NCBI GenBank assembly: GCA_014304965.1
Contig: JACRTZ010000019.1
Span: forward strand, 1-22,952
DNA from: Vulcanimicrobiota bacterium
GTDB taxonomy: Bacteria; Vulcanimicrobiota; Vulcanimicrobiia; Vulcanimicrobiales; Vulcanimicrobiaceae
Direction of reading: 5' to 3'
DNA length: 22,952 nucleotides
Of the stretch, positions 1-6,521 are shown in pieces (the first letter of the stretch is position 1; each line of letters begins with the position of its first letter). Below the pieces are notes generated by a model. It was given only the letters and a program-made list of their open reading frames with translations, was not told where the DNA came from and did no database searches. The position numbers and the translations under genes were made by a program.

Positions 1-2
1 TC

Positions 3-227
3 CAACTTTCGGCGAACGTCAAAGCGGCGCCCAACGGTCCGCTTAAGGACCTCTCCGTCCGCCTCGACATCACCGCGCTCGAACGGCGCGCGCCACCAAC
101 GGCGGATTTCGACGTTCCCCAAGGCTACGCGCGCACGACGAATGCCGGCGACGTGTTCGCGGGCACGAACTTGCCGTTTCCTATGCCCGGGAGCGGCGCC
201 CCGCAGAGCGTCCCTTCGCCCCGCTAG
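3..227 (+). CDS. 3' end of an unidentified protein gene (partial)
   Basis: An open frame runs in from the left edge and stops at TAG 225-227, giving 74 visible C-terminal residues. The segment reads VRLDITALERRAPPTADFDV and then PQGYART, followed by a Gly/Pro/Ser-rich tail ending FPMPGSGAPQSVPSPR. The pattern 'xDVPxGY' near a C-terminus followed by a disordered tail is common in secreted or periplasmic proteins that end in a beta-strand domain, but I recognise no family. The start lies outside the window. Its last 47 bases overlap the convergent 3' end of tag. The frame has the G/C-rich third positions of its neighbours, which supports it being coding. Confidence 0.55.
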   Translation, partial: QLSANVKAAPNGPLKDLSVRLDITALERRAPPTADFDVPQGYARTTNAGDVFAGTNLPFPMPGSGAPQSVPSPR

Positions 228-792
228 CCGACCGGAAGCAGCCGGCGAGGTGGTCGTCCACCATGCCGACCGCCTGCATGAACGAATAGACGATTGTCGG
301 GCCGACGAAACGGAAACCGTGTGCGCGCAAGTCCTTACTGATGCGCTCGGCAAGCGGTGTGGTTGCCGGCAGATCTTCGCGTTTGCGCCGGCGAGTAACG
401 ACCGGCTTGCCGTCCACAAGCGCCCACAAGTACGCATCGAGCGAACCGAACGCTTTGCGGATGTCGAGCACGGCGCGCGCGTTCGAGATGGCCGCCCGAA
501 TCTTCAATTGGTTGCGCACGATGCCGGCATCGGCCATCAGGCGCCGCACGTCACGTTCTCCAAAACGTGCGACCCTTTCTACCTCGAAGTCCGCAAAGGC
601 CGCGCGATAGGCGTCGCGCTTGCGCAGAATCGTCTCCCAACTCAAACCCGCTTGCGCGCCTTCGAGCGCGAGAAATTCGAAGAGCGTCCGCTCGTCATGG
701 ACGGGAACGCCCCATTCCGCGTCGTGATACGCGATCGACAGTGCGGTCGTCGCCCACCCGCAGCGCCCGACCGCCCGCGGCGTTACCGGCAG
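181..792 (-). CDS. tag: DNA-3-methyladenine glycosylase I (Tag), probable CTG start
   Basis: Base-excision-repair enzyme that removes 3-methyladenine from alkylated DNA in the cytoplasm. The reading starts with RCGWATTALSIAYHDAEWG, the Tag N-terminus carrying zinc ligands Cys and His. LEGAQAGLSW (catalytic Glu region), VGPTIVYSFMQA and VDDHLAGC (the second His/Cys zinc pair) follow, so all expected motifs are present. With the start at 792 the protein is 203 aa; the E. coli enzyme is 187. No ATG, GTG or TTG lies in frame between an upstream TGA in the preceding gene and RCGW. The best initiator is CTG at 792-790, preceded by GGAAAG eight bases away. A TTG at 645 would delete the zinc Cys and the catalytic Glu, so I reject it. 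The start overlaps the stop of the Ste24-like gene (TAA 785-783), suggesting translational coupling. The function is near certain; the exact start is not. Confidence 0.85.
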   Translation of the reverse strand: MPVTPRAVGRCGWATTALSIAYHDAEWGVPVHDERTLFEFLALEGAQAGLSWETILRKRDAYRAAFADFEVERVARFGERDVRRLMADAGIVRNQLKIRAAISNARAVLDIRKAFGSLDAYLWALVDGKPVVTRRRKREDLPATTPLAERISKDLRAHGFRFVGPTIVYSFMQAVGMVDDHLAGCFRSASGAKGRSAGRRSRA

Positions 793-2045
793 AGATCGTG
801 CTTTCCGGTCGCGACCGCGATGCGCGTCCCGAGCGCCGGCGCCATGTAGAAGTACACGACGACCCAGCGCGGCGCGCAGACTTCGACGAACCGCCGGTCC
901 GCCAAACGAACGAACGTGCGTACGGCCGACGCGGGATCGTCAGTCAGCGCGAGCGCATACTCGTCGGCGCGCCGTTCGATGTGGCGAGAATAGCCGTTAT
1001 ATAAGGGATACATCACCAAGCCGACTGCGCCGGCGAGCGCCGCGATCAGCGCTAGCCGCGAGAGCGGGTCGTCGTCGCGGCGAAAGCGGACGTGCTCGGC
1101 GATAACGACGGCCGCCGCGACCGCGACCGCAAAGAAGAACGTCCACATGAACGTCGTTCGCAACGTGTCGTTGCGCTTGAAGTGCGCGAAATCGCGCGCG
1201 ACCGCAAACAGCACCTCGCCCGGCGTCCTGCGCGCCATCAAGGTATCGCCGATCACGATTCGGGCGGTCGCGCCGTAACCAGCGACGCGCGTGCTGGGCA
1301 ATTCCGACTGACGCGACGAATCGGCCACCAGGATCGGAGCGGCGATGCCGGCCTTGCGCTCCAAGGCGCGGATGCTCGCCGTCAGCGCGTGTTGCGGGCC
1401 AAGCGGCCGGTAGCGGTTGAACAGCGGTGCCACGACGACGGGTTCCACAAATCCGACGAAGAGGCCGACGAGGAACACTCCGAGCAGCGAATACACCCAC
1501 CATTGACGCGAGCGTTCGACGAGCCACAAGATGACCGCGACCGCCCCGCCGACCAGGAGCGCGTCCAGCGCGACCCGCATCACCCCGTCGCGAAACCATC
1601 CGCCGAACGGCTGGATCGTCTGATTGTAGACCACGCCGAGGCGATACTGCGCGAGCGCGACCGGCAGCGCGGCAAGCCCCGCCGCGCACGCCAGCGCGAA
1701 CCCGTATGCAAAGCGCAACGCCGCGGCACCGGGAAGGCGCCGCCTGAGCAGGTCGCGCAGCCGCGCCGCGGCACCCGAGCGCCAAAGCCAGAAAAGCGCG
1801 ACGATTTGCGAGAGCGCCCAAGCGAAGAACAGCGCGCGGCGGTAGTTGCCGAGCTTGACGGCGATCTCTTGACGCCGCGGATCGATGAGGGTGCTCGCGT
1901 CGCCCGAAAGAAGCGTGCGCGCCGGCAGCGAGCTGACCCGGCGATCGGCATAATCGGAAGAGGCGCCCGCTGCGGCCGCCGGATGCGGAACGAGGGCCGC
2001 GCCGAACAGCGCGACCCCCGCAACGAACGCGACGAGCCGAAGCTT
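783..2045 (-). CDS. Ste24/M48-like integral membrane protein with a degenerate zinc site
   Basis: About 420 aa, the usual size of Ste24-type CAAX endopeptidases. It shows an N-terminal signal-like segment (KLRLVAFVAGVALFGAALV), a GNYRRALFFAWALSQIVALF helix, then ARLRDLL, further membrane helices, and a late helix before SRHIERRADEYALAL. The last matches the family's third-zinc-ligand region (E..AD.YA). At the place of the zinc motif HExxH, however, the sequence is RDFAH (1196-1182): the first His is Arg and the catalytic Glu is Asp. Known active M48 enzymes need both, so this is probably a pseudo-peptidase or a protein with another role. No standard start codon exists in frame before a TTG at 1718, which would remove the signal segment and two helices. 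The coordinate 2045 marks the beginning of the signal-like segment, not a defined initiator. The gene follows the peroxiredoxin stop directly and overlaps tag. Confidence 0.7.
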   Translation of the reverse strand, partial: KLRLVAFVAGVALFGAALVPHPAAAAGASSDYADRRVSSLPARTLLSGDASTLIDPRRQEIAVKLGNYRRALFFAWALSQIVALFWLWRSGAAARLRDLLRRRLPGAAALRFAYGFALACAAGLAALPVALAQYRLGVVYNQTIQPFGGWFRDGVMRVALDALLVGGAVAVILWLVERSRQWWVYSLLGVFLVGLFVGFVEPVVVAPLFNRYRPLGPQHALTASIRALERKAGIAAPILVADSSRQSELPSTRVAGYGATARIVIGDTLMARRTPGEVLFAVARDFAHFKRNDTLRTTFMWTFFFAVAVAAAVVIAEHVRFRRDDDPLSRLALIAALAGAVGLVMYPLYNGYSRHIERRADEYALALTDDPASAVRTFVRLADRRFVEVCAPRWVVVYFYMAPALGTRIAVATGKHDLCR

Positions 2046-2547
2046 ATGCCAGCTTCGCGAGTTCTTCGAAGATCTGTTCTTCGTCAGGCTGTTCCCCGAT
2101 GTCGTGCACGTCGACGTAGCGCACGGTGCCGTTCTTATCGATGAGAAAGACCGCGCGTTCGCTCATGCCGTCTTTCTCGCGAAAAACGCCGTAGGCTTGC
2201 GCGACCGCACCGTGCGGCCAGAAGTCGGAAAGGAGCGGGTACTCGATGCCGCCGAGGGATTGTGCCCATGCGGCATTCGCGAACCGCTGATCGATCGAGA
2301 TGCCCACAACTTGGGCACCGTATCCCTCGTATCGCGAAAGGTTACGCTGATACGACGGGATCTGACTCGTTCAAGTCGGTGTAAACGCGAATGGATAGAA
2401 CGCGAGGAGCACGTTCTTGCCCCTCAGGTCGGAAAGTTTGAAGTCGTCGCCCGTATGGGTTTTGAGCGCGATCTCGGGAGCGCTTGCCCCGGCCGAGAGC
2501 GTCGAGGTCTTGCTCGCGGTCGAAGTGCGGCCGATTTTGACTGCCAT
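2044..2547 (-). CDS. Selenocysteine-containing peroxiredoxin (AhpC/TSA, 1-Cys type), TGA read through
   Basis: Thiol-type peroxidase of the AhpC/TSA thioredoxin-fold family that reduces hydrogen peroxide or organic peroxides. ATG at 2547 gives MAVKIGRTST and the peroxiredoxin opening SAGASAPEIALKTHTGDDF, then KLSDLRGKNVLLAFYPFAF. The active-site motif TPxC appears as T-P-T-TGA-T-S-Q, with TGA at 2373-2371 exactly where the peroxidatic Cys belongs (residue 59). The same frame continues without interruption through VVGISID, PLLSDFW, SERAVFLIDKNG (conserved Arg) and the C-terminus ELAKLA, 167 residues in all. The translated protein has no Cys at all, so without Sec it would have no redox residue. 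A strong stem-loop follows the TGA. An AAGGAGG site lies about 13 bases before ATG. Automated calling would split or truncate this gene. It sits between thyX and the Ste24-like gene on the same strand. Confidence 0.88.
2322..2361 (-). promoter_or_regulatory. Candidate bacterial SECIS stem-loop
   Basis: Nine bases after the TGA, the coding strand folds as ATCCC, bulged G, TCGTATC, bulged A, GCG, loop TAACCTTT, CGC, GATACGA, GGGAT. That is 15 base pairs broken by two single-base bulges. The loop begins 26 bases after the TGA, inside the 16-37 base spacing known for bacterial SECIS elements. If the GCG/CGC pairs open, the apical loop is AGCG..., which would supply the G expected near the loop start. 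Codons here (AGT, CGT, CGA, GGA) are uncommon for this genome, consistent with selection on RNA shape. Confidence 0.75.
2371..2373 (-). other. In-frame UGA predicted to encode selenocysteine
   Basis: This TGA replaces the peroxidatic Cys codon of the peroxiredoxin, in the context TTT ACA CCG ACT TGA ACG AGT CAG. The family motif on both sides (FTPT before, TSQ after) is intact, and the frame stays open for 108 codons beyond it. Selenocysteine at a peroxiredoxin active site is known in bacteria (for example PrxU of Eubacterium acidaminophilum). The decoding machinery (selA, selB, selC, selD) is not in this window. Confidence 0.85.
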
Positions 2548-2559
2548 GATGGTTTGCTT

Positions 2560-2566
2560 GCCTCCT
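2560..2566 (-). promoter_or_regulatory. Ribosome-binding site of the selenoprotein peroxiredoxin
   Basis: AAGGAGG on the coding strand lies 13 bases upstream of ATG 2547. The spacing is somewhat long but the match to the anti-Shine-Dalgarno sequence is complete. It fixes the N-terminus upstream of the TGA, which argues against translation starting only in the downstream half. Confidence 0.55.
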
Positions 2567-2613
2567 TGGGCTGGAACGTCTATCGTCTTGTTCCCGGAAG
2601 TTCTCCTCGCCCT

Positions 2614-3384
2614 CTAACCTGCTACTAACTCGGTCGCGGAAACCGGCGGCGCCGAGCCGGGCACCGTAGCCAGGACGGCGGCTTCACGCCGGCGCCCCGC
2701 GGGCTTTGCGACCGCGATATAACGAGGGCATTCGGGCCCGTTGGGCTCGTTGCAATACCCCCGAACGCAGGTCGCGCCCGCGCGCACGAACAGGTTGGGA
2801 GCGGTCTTTTTCGCCAGGCGCAACATCGCGAAGCCGAGCTCGCGGATTTCCCACTGTGCGTTGTTGCACGTACGCAGGGTGAAAAAGTCGAGTAACGCCC
2901 GTGCGTTCGCGGTAACGACGATCTGCGTCTCGGCGGCGTTGGGCAGCGCGAAACGCGCGTCTTCGGCAGGCGTCCCGGATTCGAGCGCGTCGCGGTAAAA
3001 ATCCGAGATCTGCGCCATCAGCGCATCGTACTTCGCTTTGATTTCCGGACGCGCCGAAATCGAGGGCGGGGTGATATACGGGAACGCGCCTTTCATCTTG
3101 ATATAGCGTTGACTCTTCTGCTCGAACGACATGTGGCGGTGCCGAACGAGCTGGTGCGTCAGCGCGCGCGAGACGCCGGAAACACCGAACGTGAACATCG
3201 TGTGTTCGAAGGTCGAAAGGTGCCCTGCGTCGCGCACCCGTGCGACCATCGAGCGAACGTCGTCCTGACTCCACTGCTCGTCGATCGTCTCGATGTCGCG
3301 CGGGCTGTAACAATTTCGCGCGGCGGTCGCGACGGCTCGTTCGGGATCCGGCGAATGGGACAGAAGCACCACTTTCAACGCCAT
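2614..3384 (-). CDS. thyX: Flavin-dependent thymidylate synthase ThyX
   Basis: Makes dTMP from dUMP using methylenetetrahydrofolate and FAD/NADPH; the alternative to ThyA. The protein is 256 aa from ATG 3384. The diagnostic RHRX7S motif is present as RHRHMSFEQKS (residues 81-91), followed by QRY. STFEHTMFTF before it matches the family's substrate and flavin-binding segment. ANARALLDFFTLRTCNNAQWEI also fits ThyX. The C-terminus carries a short Pro/Ala/Gly-rich tail (VPGSAPPVSATELVAG). It is the first gene of the minus-strand run that continues into the selenoprotein peroxiredoxin 66 bases downstream, and it diverges from the amidase with 62 bases between starts. I see no strong Shine-Dalgarno sequence before ATG. 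Confidence 0.95.
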   Translation of the reverse strand: MALKVVLLSHSPDPERAVATAARNCYSPRDIETIDEQWSQDDVRSMVARVRDAGHLSTFEHTMFTFGVSGVSRALTHQLVRHRHMSFEQKSQRYIKMKGAFPYITPPSISARPEIKAKYDALMAQISDFYRDALESGTPAEDARFALPNAAETQIVVTANARALLDFFTLRTCNNAQWEIRELGFAMLRLAKKTAPNLFVRAGATCVRGYCNEPNGPECPRYIAVAKPAGRRREAAVLATVPGSAPPVSATELVAG

Positions 3385-3446
3385 CCGTGACGTTTCGCCG
3401 CAGCGCTCACCGGGCCCGCCGCCGACTGCGTCGAAACGGCGGCTTC

Positions 3447-5018
3447 ATGGCCACCGAGTTGTGGAAATTGTCGGCGACCGAACTGGCCCGGCGGATCGCA
3501 CGAGGGGAGTGCACTTCCGTCGATGCGGTCGAAGCGCACATCGCGCGCATCGGCGACGTTGACCGCAGTCTCAACGCGCTCGTCGTCAAGCGCTTCGACG
3601 CGGCGCTGGCCGAAGCGCGCGACGCCGACCGGGCGCGCGACGAAGGCCGCTCGCTTGGACGGCTTCACGGCGTGCCGATCACGGTCAAGGAGTCGCTCGA
3701 CGTGGTCGGGCTGCCCAAGACCTGGGGACTGCGCTCGCGTTCGAAGTCGTCCTCGGCGGTCCAGGACGATCCCTACGTCGCGCGCCTGCGAGCGGCGGGT
3801 GCGATCGTGCTCGGGAAAACGAACGTCTCGCAACTCCTGATCTTTTACGAAGCCGACAACCCGGTGTACGGACGCACGAACAATCCTTGGAGCGTGAAGC
3901 GTACGCCGGGCGGCAGCAGCGGCGGCGAGGCCGCGCTGATTGCGGCGGGAGGCTCGCCGCTCGGGATCGGAACCGACATCGGCGGCAGCCTGCGCGTGCC
4001 TGCGACGTTCTGCGGACTGAGCGCGATGAAGCCGACCCAGGGCCGCTTGCCGGATACGGGCGGACCGCCGATCTTCGCGGGGCAGACGGCGATCGAAAGT
4101 GCGACGGGGGCGATCGCGCGCGAAGTCGCCGACGTCGTGCTCGCAATCGAATGCATGAACGGCGGCCGCAATCCCGCCGCCGAGCCGCCGCGACCGCTCG
4201 GCGATCCGCACGCACTGGACGTTTCGACGTTACGCATCGGCTATTATTCGCGCGCGGGTTCGTTCGCGGCGGCACCCGGCGTCGCGCGCGCGGTCGAAGA
4301 AGCCGCCGGAGCGCTCCATCAGTTAGGCGCTCGCGTCGTTCCCTTCGATCCGCCCTATCCCGACCATGCCGAAGAATTATTTTACGGGATTCTCAGCGCC
4401 GACGGCGTCGCCGGCGCCCGCGCGGTGCTTGGCAGAACGCGCCGCGACCGGCGGGTCGCCGATCTTATGAAATACGCGTCGAAAGACCGGGCCGGAATCG
4501 CGCGCACGATCGGATTCCTCAAACTCTTGGGCCAGCACCGGCTCGCGCGCGTCGCGAATACGTATGGCTTCCAAGACACCTCGCACTATTGGCAACTCGT
4601 CGCCGAGCAAGCCGAATACCGGCGGCGTTTCGCCGAAGCGCTCGACCGCGCAGCCTCGGGGCCGATCGACGTGCTGCTCGGACCCGCCTGCGCGCTGCCC
4701 GCGTTCGCGCACGGCGAGAGTCGAACGCTGGGAACGATCGGTGCCTACGCCACGATGTATAACGTGCTCGGCTATCCGGCCGGGGTCGTCCCCATCACGC
4801 GTATCGGGCGCGACGAAGAGGTCGGCCGCGTACGCTCGCGCGATTGGGTCGAGAAAGCCGCACTCAAAGCGGAGACGGGGAGTTTTGGGCTGCCGGTCGG
4901 CGTGCAGGTAATCGCGCGACCGTGGCGCGAGCACGTGGCGTTTGCGGTGATGCTCGCGCTCGAGGCGGCGCTGCGCAAGCGTCCGGATTACCCGCGCACG
5001 CCCATCGACATCGCATAA
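3447..5018 (+). CDS. Amidase signature family hydrolase
   Basis: Hydrolyses C-N amide bonds; the substrate cannot be told from sequence. The protein has 523 aa from ATG 3447 (MATELWKLSATELARRI). The Ser-cisSer-Lys triad is visible: Lys81 in ITVKESLDV, cis-Ser157 in PGGSSGGEAAL and nucleophile Ser181 in GTDIGGSLRVPA. The spacings of 76 and 24 residues match characterised members such as FAAH. The open frame extends upstream to 3240, but that part runs through thyX in antisense and shows no family similarity, so I chose 3447. It does not look like GatA: no gatB or gatC is nearby, and the N-terminal SADELARRI-type helix plus the long C-terminal lobe resemble stand-alone amidases. The next gene starts two bases after its stop, so the three plus-strand genes are probably one operon. 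Confidence 0.9.
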   Translation: MATELWKLSATELARRIARGECTSVDAVEAHIARIGDVDRSLNALVVKRFDAALAEARDADRARDEGRSLGRLHGVPITVKESLDVVGLPKTWGLRSRSKSSSAVQDDPYVARLRAAGAIVLGKTNVSQLLIFYEADNPVYGRTNNPWSVKRTPGGSSGGEAALIAAGGSPLGIGTDIGGSLRVPATFCGLSAMKPTQGRLPDTGGPPIFAGQTAIESATGAIAREVADVVLAIECMNGGRNPAAEPPRPLGDPHALDVSTLRIGYYSRAGSFAAAPGVARAVEEAAGALHQLGARVVPFDPPYPDHAEELFYGILSADGVAGARAVLGRTRRDRRVADLMKYASKDRAGIARTIGFLKLLGQHRLARVANTYGFQDTSHYWQLVAEQAEYRRRFAEALDRAASGPIDVLLGPACALPAFAHGESRTLGTIGAYATMYNVLGYPAGVVPITRIGRDEEVGRVRSRDWVEKAALKAETGSFGLPVGVQVIARPWREHVAFAVMLALEAALRKRPDYPRTPIDIA

Positions 5019-5019
5019 C

Positions 5020-5571
5020 GTGAACGATGCGCCGCTGCGGCGGCTCGCACTCTTGGGCGCATGCGCCGTCGGCGTGCACTCCTTGTTGCTCCTCGCGGTC
5101 GTTCTGCCGCCGAATCCCGTGCGCACGTTTGTCGAGCCGCGCGCGAACTATCTCGCAGCCTTCTTCTATCAGGCCTGGGACCTGTTCGCACCCCCGGGCA
5201 CCGTCAGCCCGCACGCGATCGCAACGGTGAACGGCCGCCGCGTAGATCTGATGAACGCCTTTGCCGCGCGCGAACGTGGACGCTTCGAACCCAGCCTCTC
5301 GCGCCAATTGCTCTGGCAAGCTTCCGACGCCGTCGGCAACGATGCCGGCTGGACATCGACACCGCAACGCAAGATCTCGGCCGACGTTCTAGCGACCTTC
5401 CAACGCGCCGCCATCGGCGTCGAGAGAGGCCTCTTTCCGGGCGCCCGCTTCGGCCGCGAAATCGTCCTCGAACTGCATCCGATCGGCTCCAACTCGGGCG
5501 TAGAACGCATCCGCATCACCGCCGTCCCGCGCGACGACATCCCGGCGTGCTGCTCGACAGCTTCGCGCTGA
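5020..5571 (+). CDS. DUF5819-like membrane-anchored protein
   Basis: 183 aa with GTG start at 5020, immediately after the amidase stop. It has a single N-terminal membrane segment (LALLGACAVGVHSLLLLAVV) followed by PPNPVRT and YQAWDLFAPPG. The pattern of a helix, then 'PxNP', then 'W.LFAP' resembles DUF5819 proteins as I remember them, which are often found next to HTTM proteins. The remainder (VNGRRVDLMNAF, ISADVLATFQRAA, VLELHPIGSN) would be an extracytoplasmic domain of unknown role. It stops two bases before the ATG of the HTTM gene. The family name is recalled rather than searched, so treat it as tentative. Confidence 0.65.
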   Translation: MNDAPLRRLALLGACAVGVHSLLLLAVVLPPNPVRTFVEPRANYLAAFFYQAWDLFAPPGTVSPHAIATVNGRRVDLMNAFAARERGRFEPSLSRQLLWQASDAVGNDAGWTSTPQRKISADVLATFQRAAIGVERGLFPGARFGREIVLELHPIGSNSGVERIRITAVPRDDIPACCSTASR

Positions 5572-5573
5572 GC

Positions 5574-6521
5574 ATGCTCGCCCGGCGATATCACCGCACG
5601 GGTTTGAGTCTCATGCGCATCGCGTATGGAACGATTGCGACCGGTGCGCTCTTGTTCGCGTGGCCCGAACGCCGCTTCTTGTGGGGCACGCATGCCGCGG
5701 TATCGTTCGACCAGCTGCGCGCAGACGGTGCGGCGACGCACTGGCCGTCGCTCTATGTGTACGTGCGCGGCGACGCCGCCTTCGACACCCTCTACGCGCT
5801 CACGATTCTCGCAGCGCTGTCGCTCGCGCTCGGCTTCTTTTCGCGCGCCAGCGCCGCCGTACTCTTCATCTTGGGGCTGTCGCTCGCCAACCGCAATCTG
5901 CTGCTCGGCGACGGCGGCACGCAGATGCTCGTCGTGATGCTTCCCTGGCTCGCGCTCGTGGATGCCAAGCGGTTCTCGCTTGACGAACGGCTGAGGCCCG
6001 CGCGTCCCGAACGTCCGCTGACGACGCTCGCGCACAACCTCGCACTCGGTGCGATCGTGGCGCAACTGTGCATCGCGTACGTCGCCGCGGGCGCGTGGAA
6101 GCTCTCGACGGCGGAATGGCGCGACGGGAGCGCGATTCATTACGCGCTCGTCGATCCCGAATTCAGCACGAACGGTCTGGGGCTCGGCATCGCAAACGTG
6201 CCGTGGCTCGATCGCCTGCTGGCGTACGGCACGACGGGGTTTCAACTGGTCTTTCCCCTCTTGCTCTGGACCCGCGCGACGCGGCTCTTGGCTGCCGCGA
6301 CCGCGCTGTCGTTTCACATTCCGATCGGCATCCTGATGACGCTGATGGTGTTTTCGGCGATCATGATCGCTAGCGAGTTTGCGGTCCTCGCCGACGACGA
6401 TTACGTCTGGCTCGCGGGGCGCTTGCGCGCGATGGTGCGTGCGGTGCCGATGATAAAGGGCAAGGCGCAGAGTTGCACGCCGAGCGCGAATGCGACGGTA
6501 GCCGGCAGCGACCGGTCGTAG
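5574..6521 (+). CDS. HTTM-domain (vitamin K-dependent carboxylase-like) membrane protein
   Basis: 315 aa polytopic inner-membrane protein. It begins MLARRYHRTGLSLMRIAYG and contains FLWGTHAAVSFDQL, a GFFSRASAAVLFILGLSLANRN-like helix pair, then GDGGTQMLVVMLPWLALVD. Next come QLCIAYVAAGAWKLSTAEWRDG and a 'SFHIPIG' helix (H in a membrane segment). 'Y...G..KL....W.dG.a' is the hallmark of the HTTM/VKGC-like superfamily. No gamma-carboxylase activity can be claimed. ATG 5574 directly follows the preceding TGA; an in-frame GTG at 5547 is possible but would overlap. The last 121 bases overlap the convergent MFS gene. Confidence 0.8.
   Translation: MLARRYHRTGLSLMRIAYGTIATGALLFAWPERRFLWGTHAAVSFDQLRADGAATHWPSLYVYVRGDAAFDTLYALTILAALSLALGFFSRASAAVLFILGLSLANRNLLLGDGGTQMLVVMLPWLALVDAKRFSLDERLRPARPERPLTTLAHNLALGAIVAQLCIAYVAAGAWKLSTAEWRDGSAIHYALVDPEFSTNGLGLGIANVPWLDRLLAYGTTGFQLVFPLLLWTRATRLLAAATALSFHIPIGILMTLMVFSAIMIASEFAVLADDDYVWLAGRLRAMVRAVPMIKGKAQSCTPSANATVAGSDRS

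Noticed and set aside
1092..2144. A 350-codon plus-strand open frame opposite the Ste24-like gene
   Set aside because: Highly charged shadow translation with no family likeness; the minus frame has signal, helices and the ERRADEYA region.
2044..2307. A separate 87-aa peroxiredoxin fragment starting at GTG 2307, with the upstream half a pseudogene
   Set aside because: The frame, family motifs and codon pattern continue without a shift through the single TGA to ATG 2547. The TGA sits exactly at the active-site Cys codon and is followed by a strong stem-loop, so readthrough explains it better than decay.
3240..3446. An extended amidase N-terminus
   Set aside because: These codons lie over thyX in antisense, read as Arg/Ser-rich noise, and ATG 3447 begins the family N-terminus.
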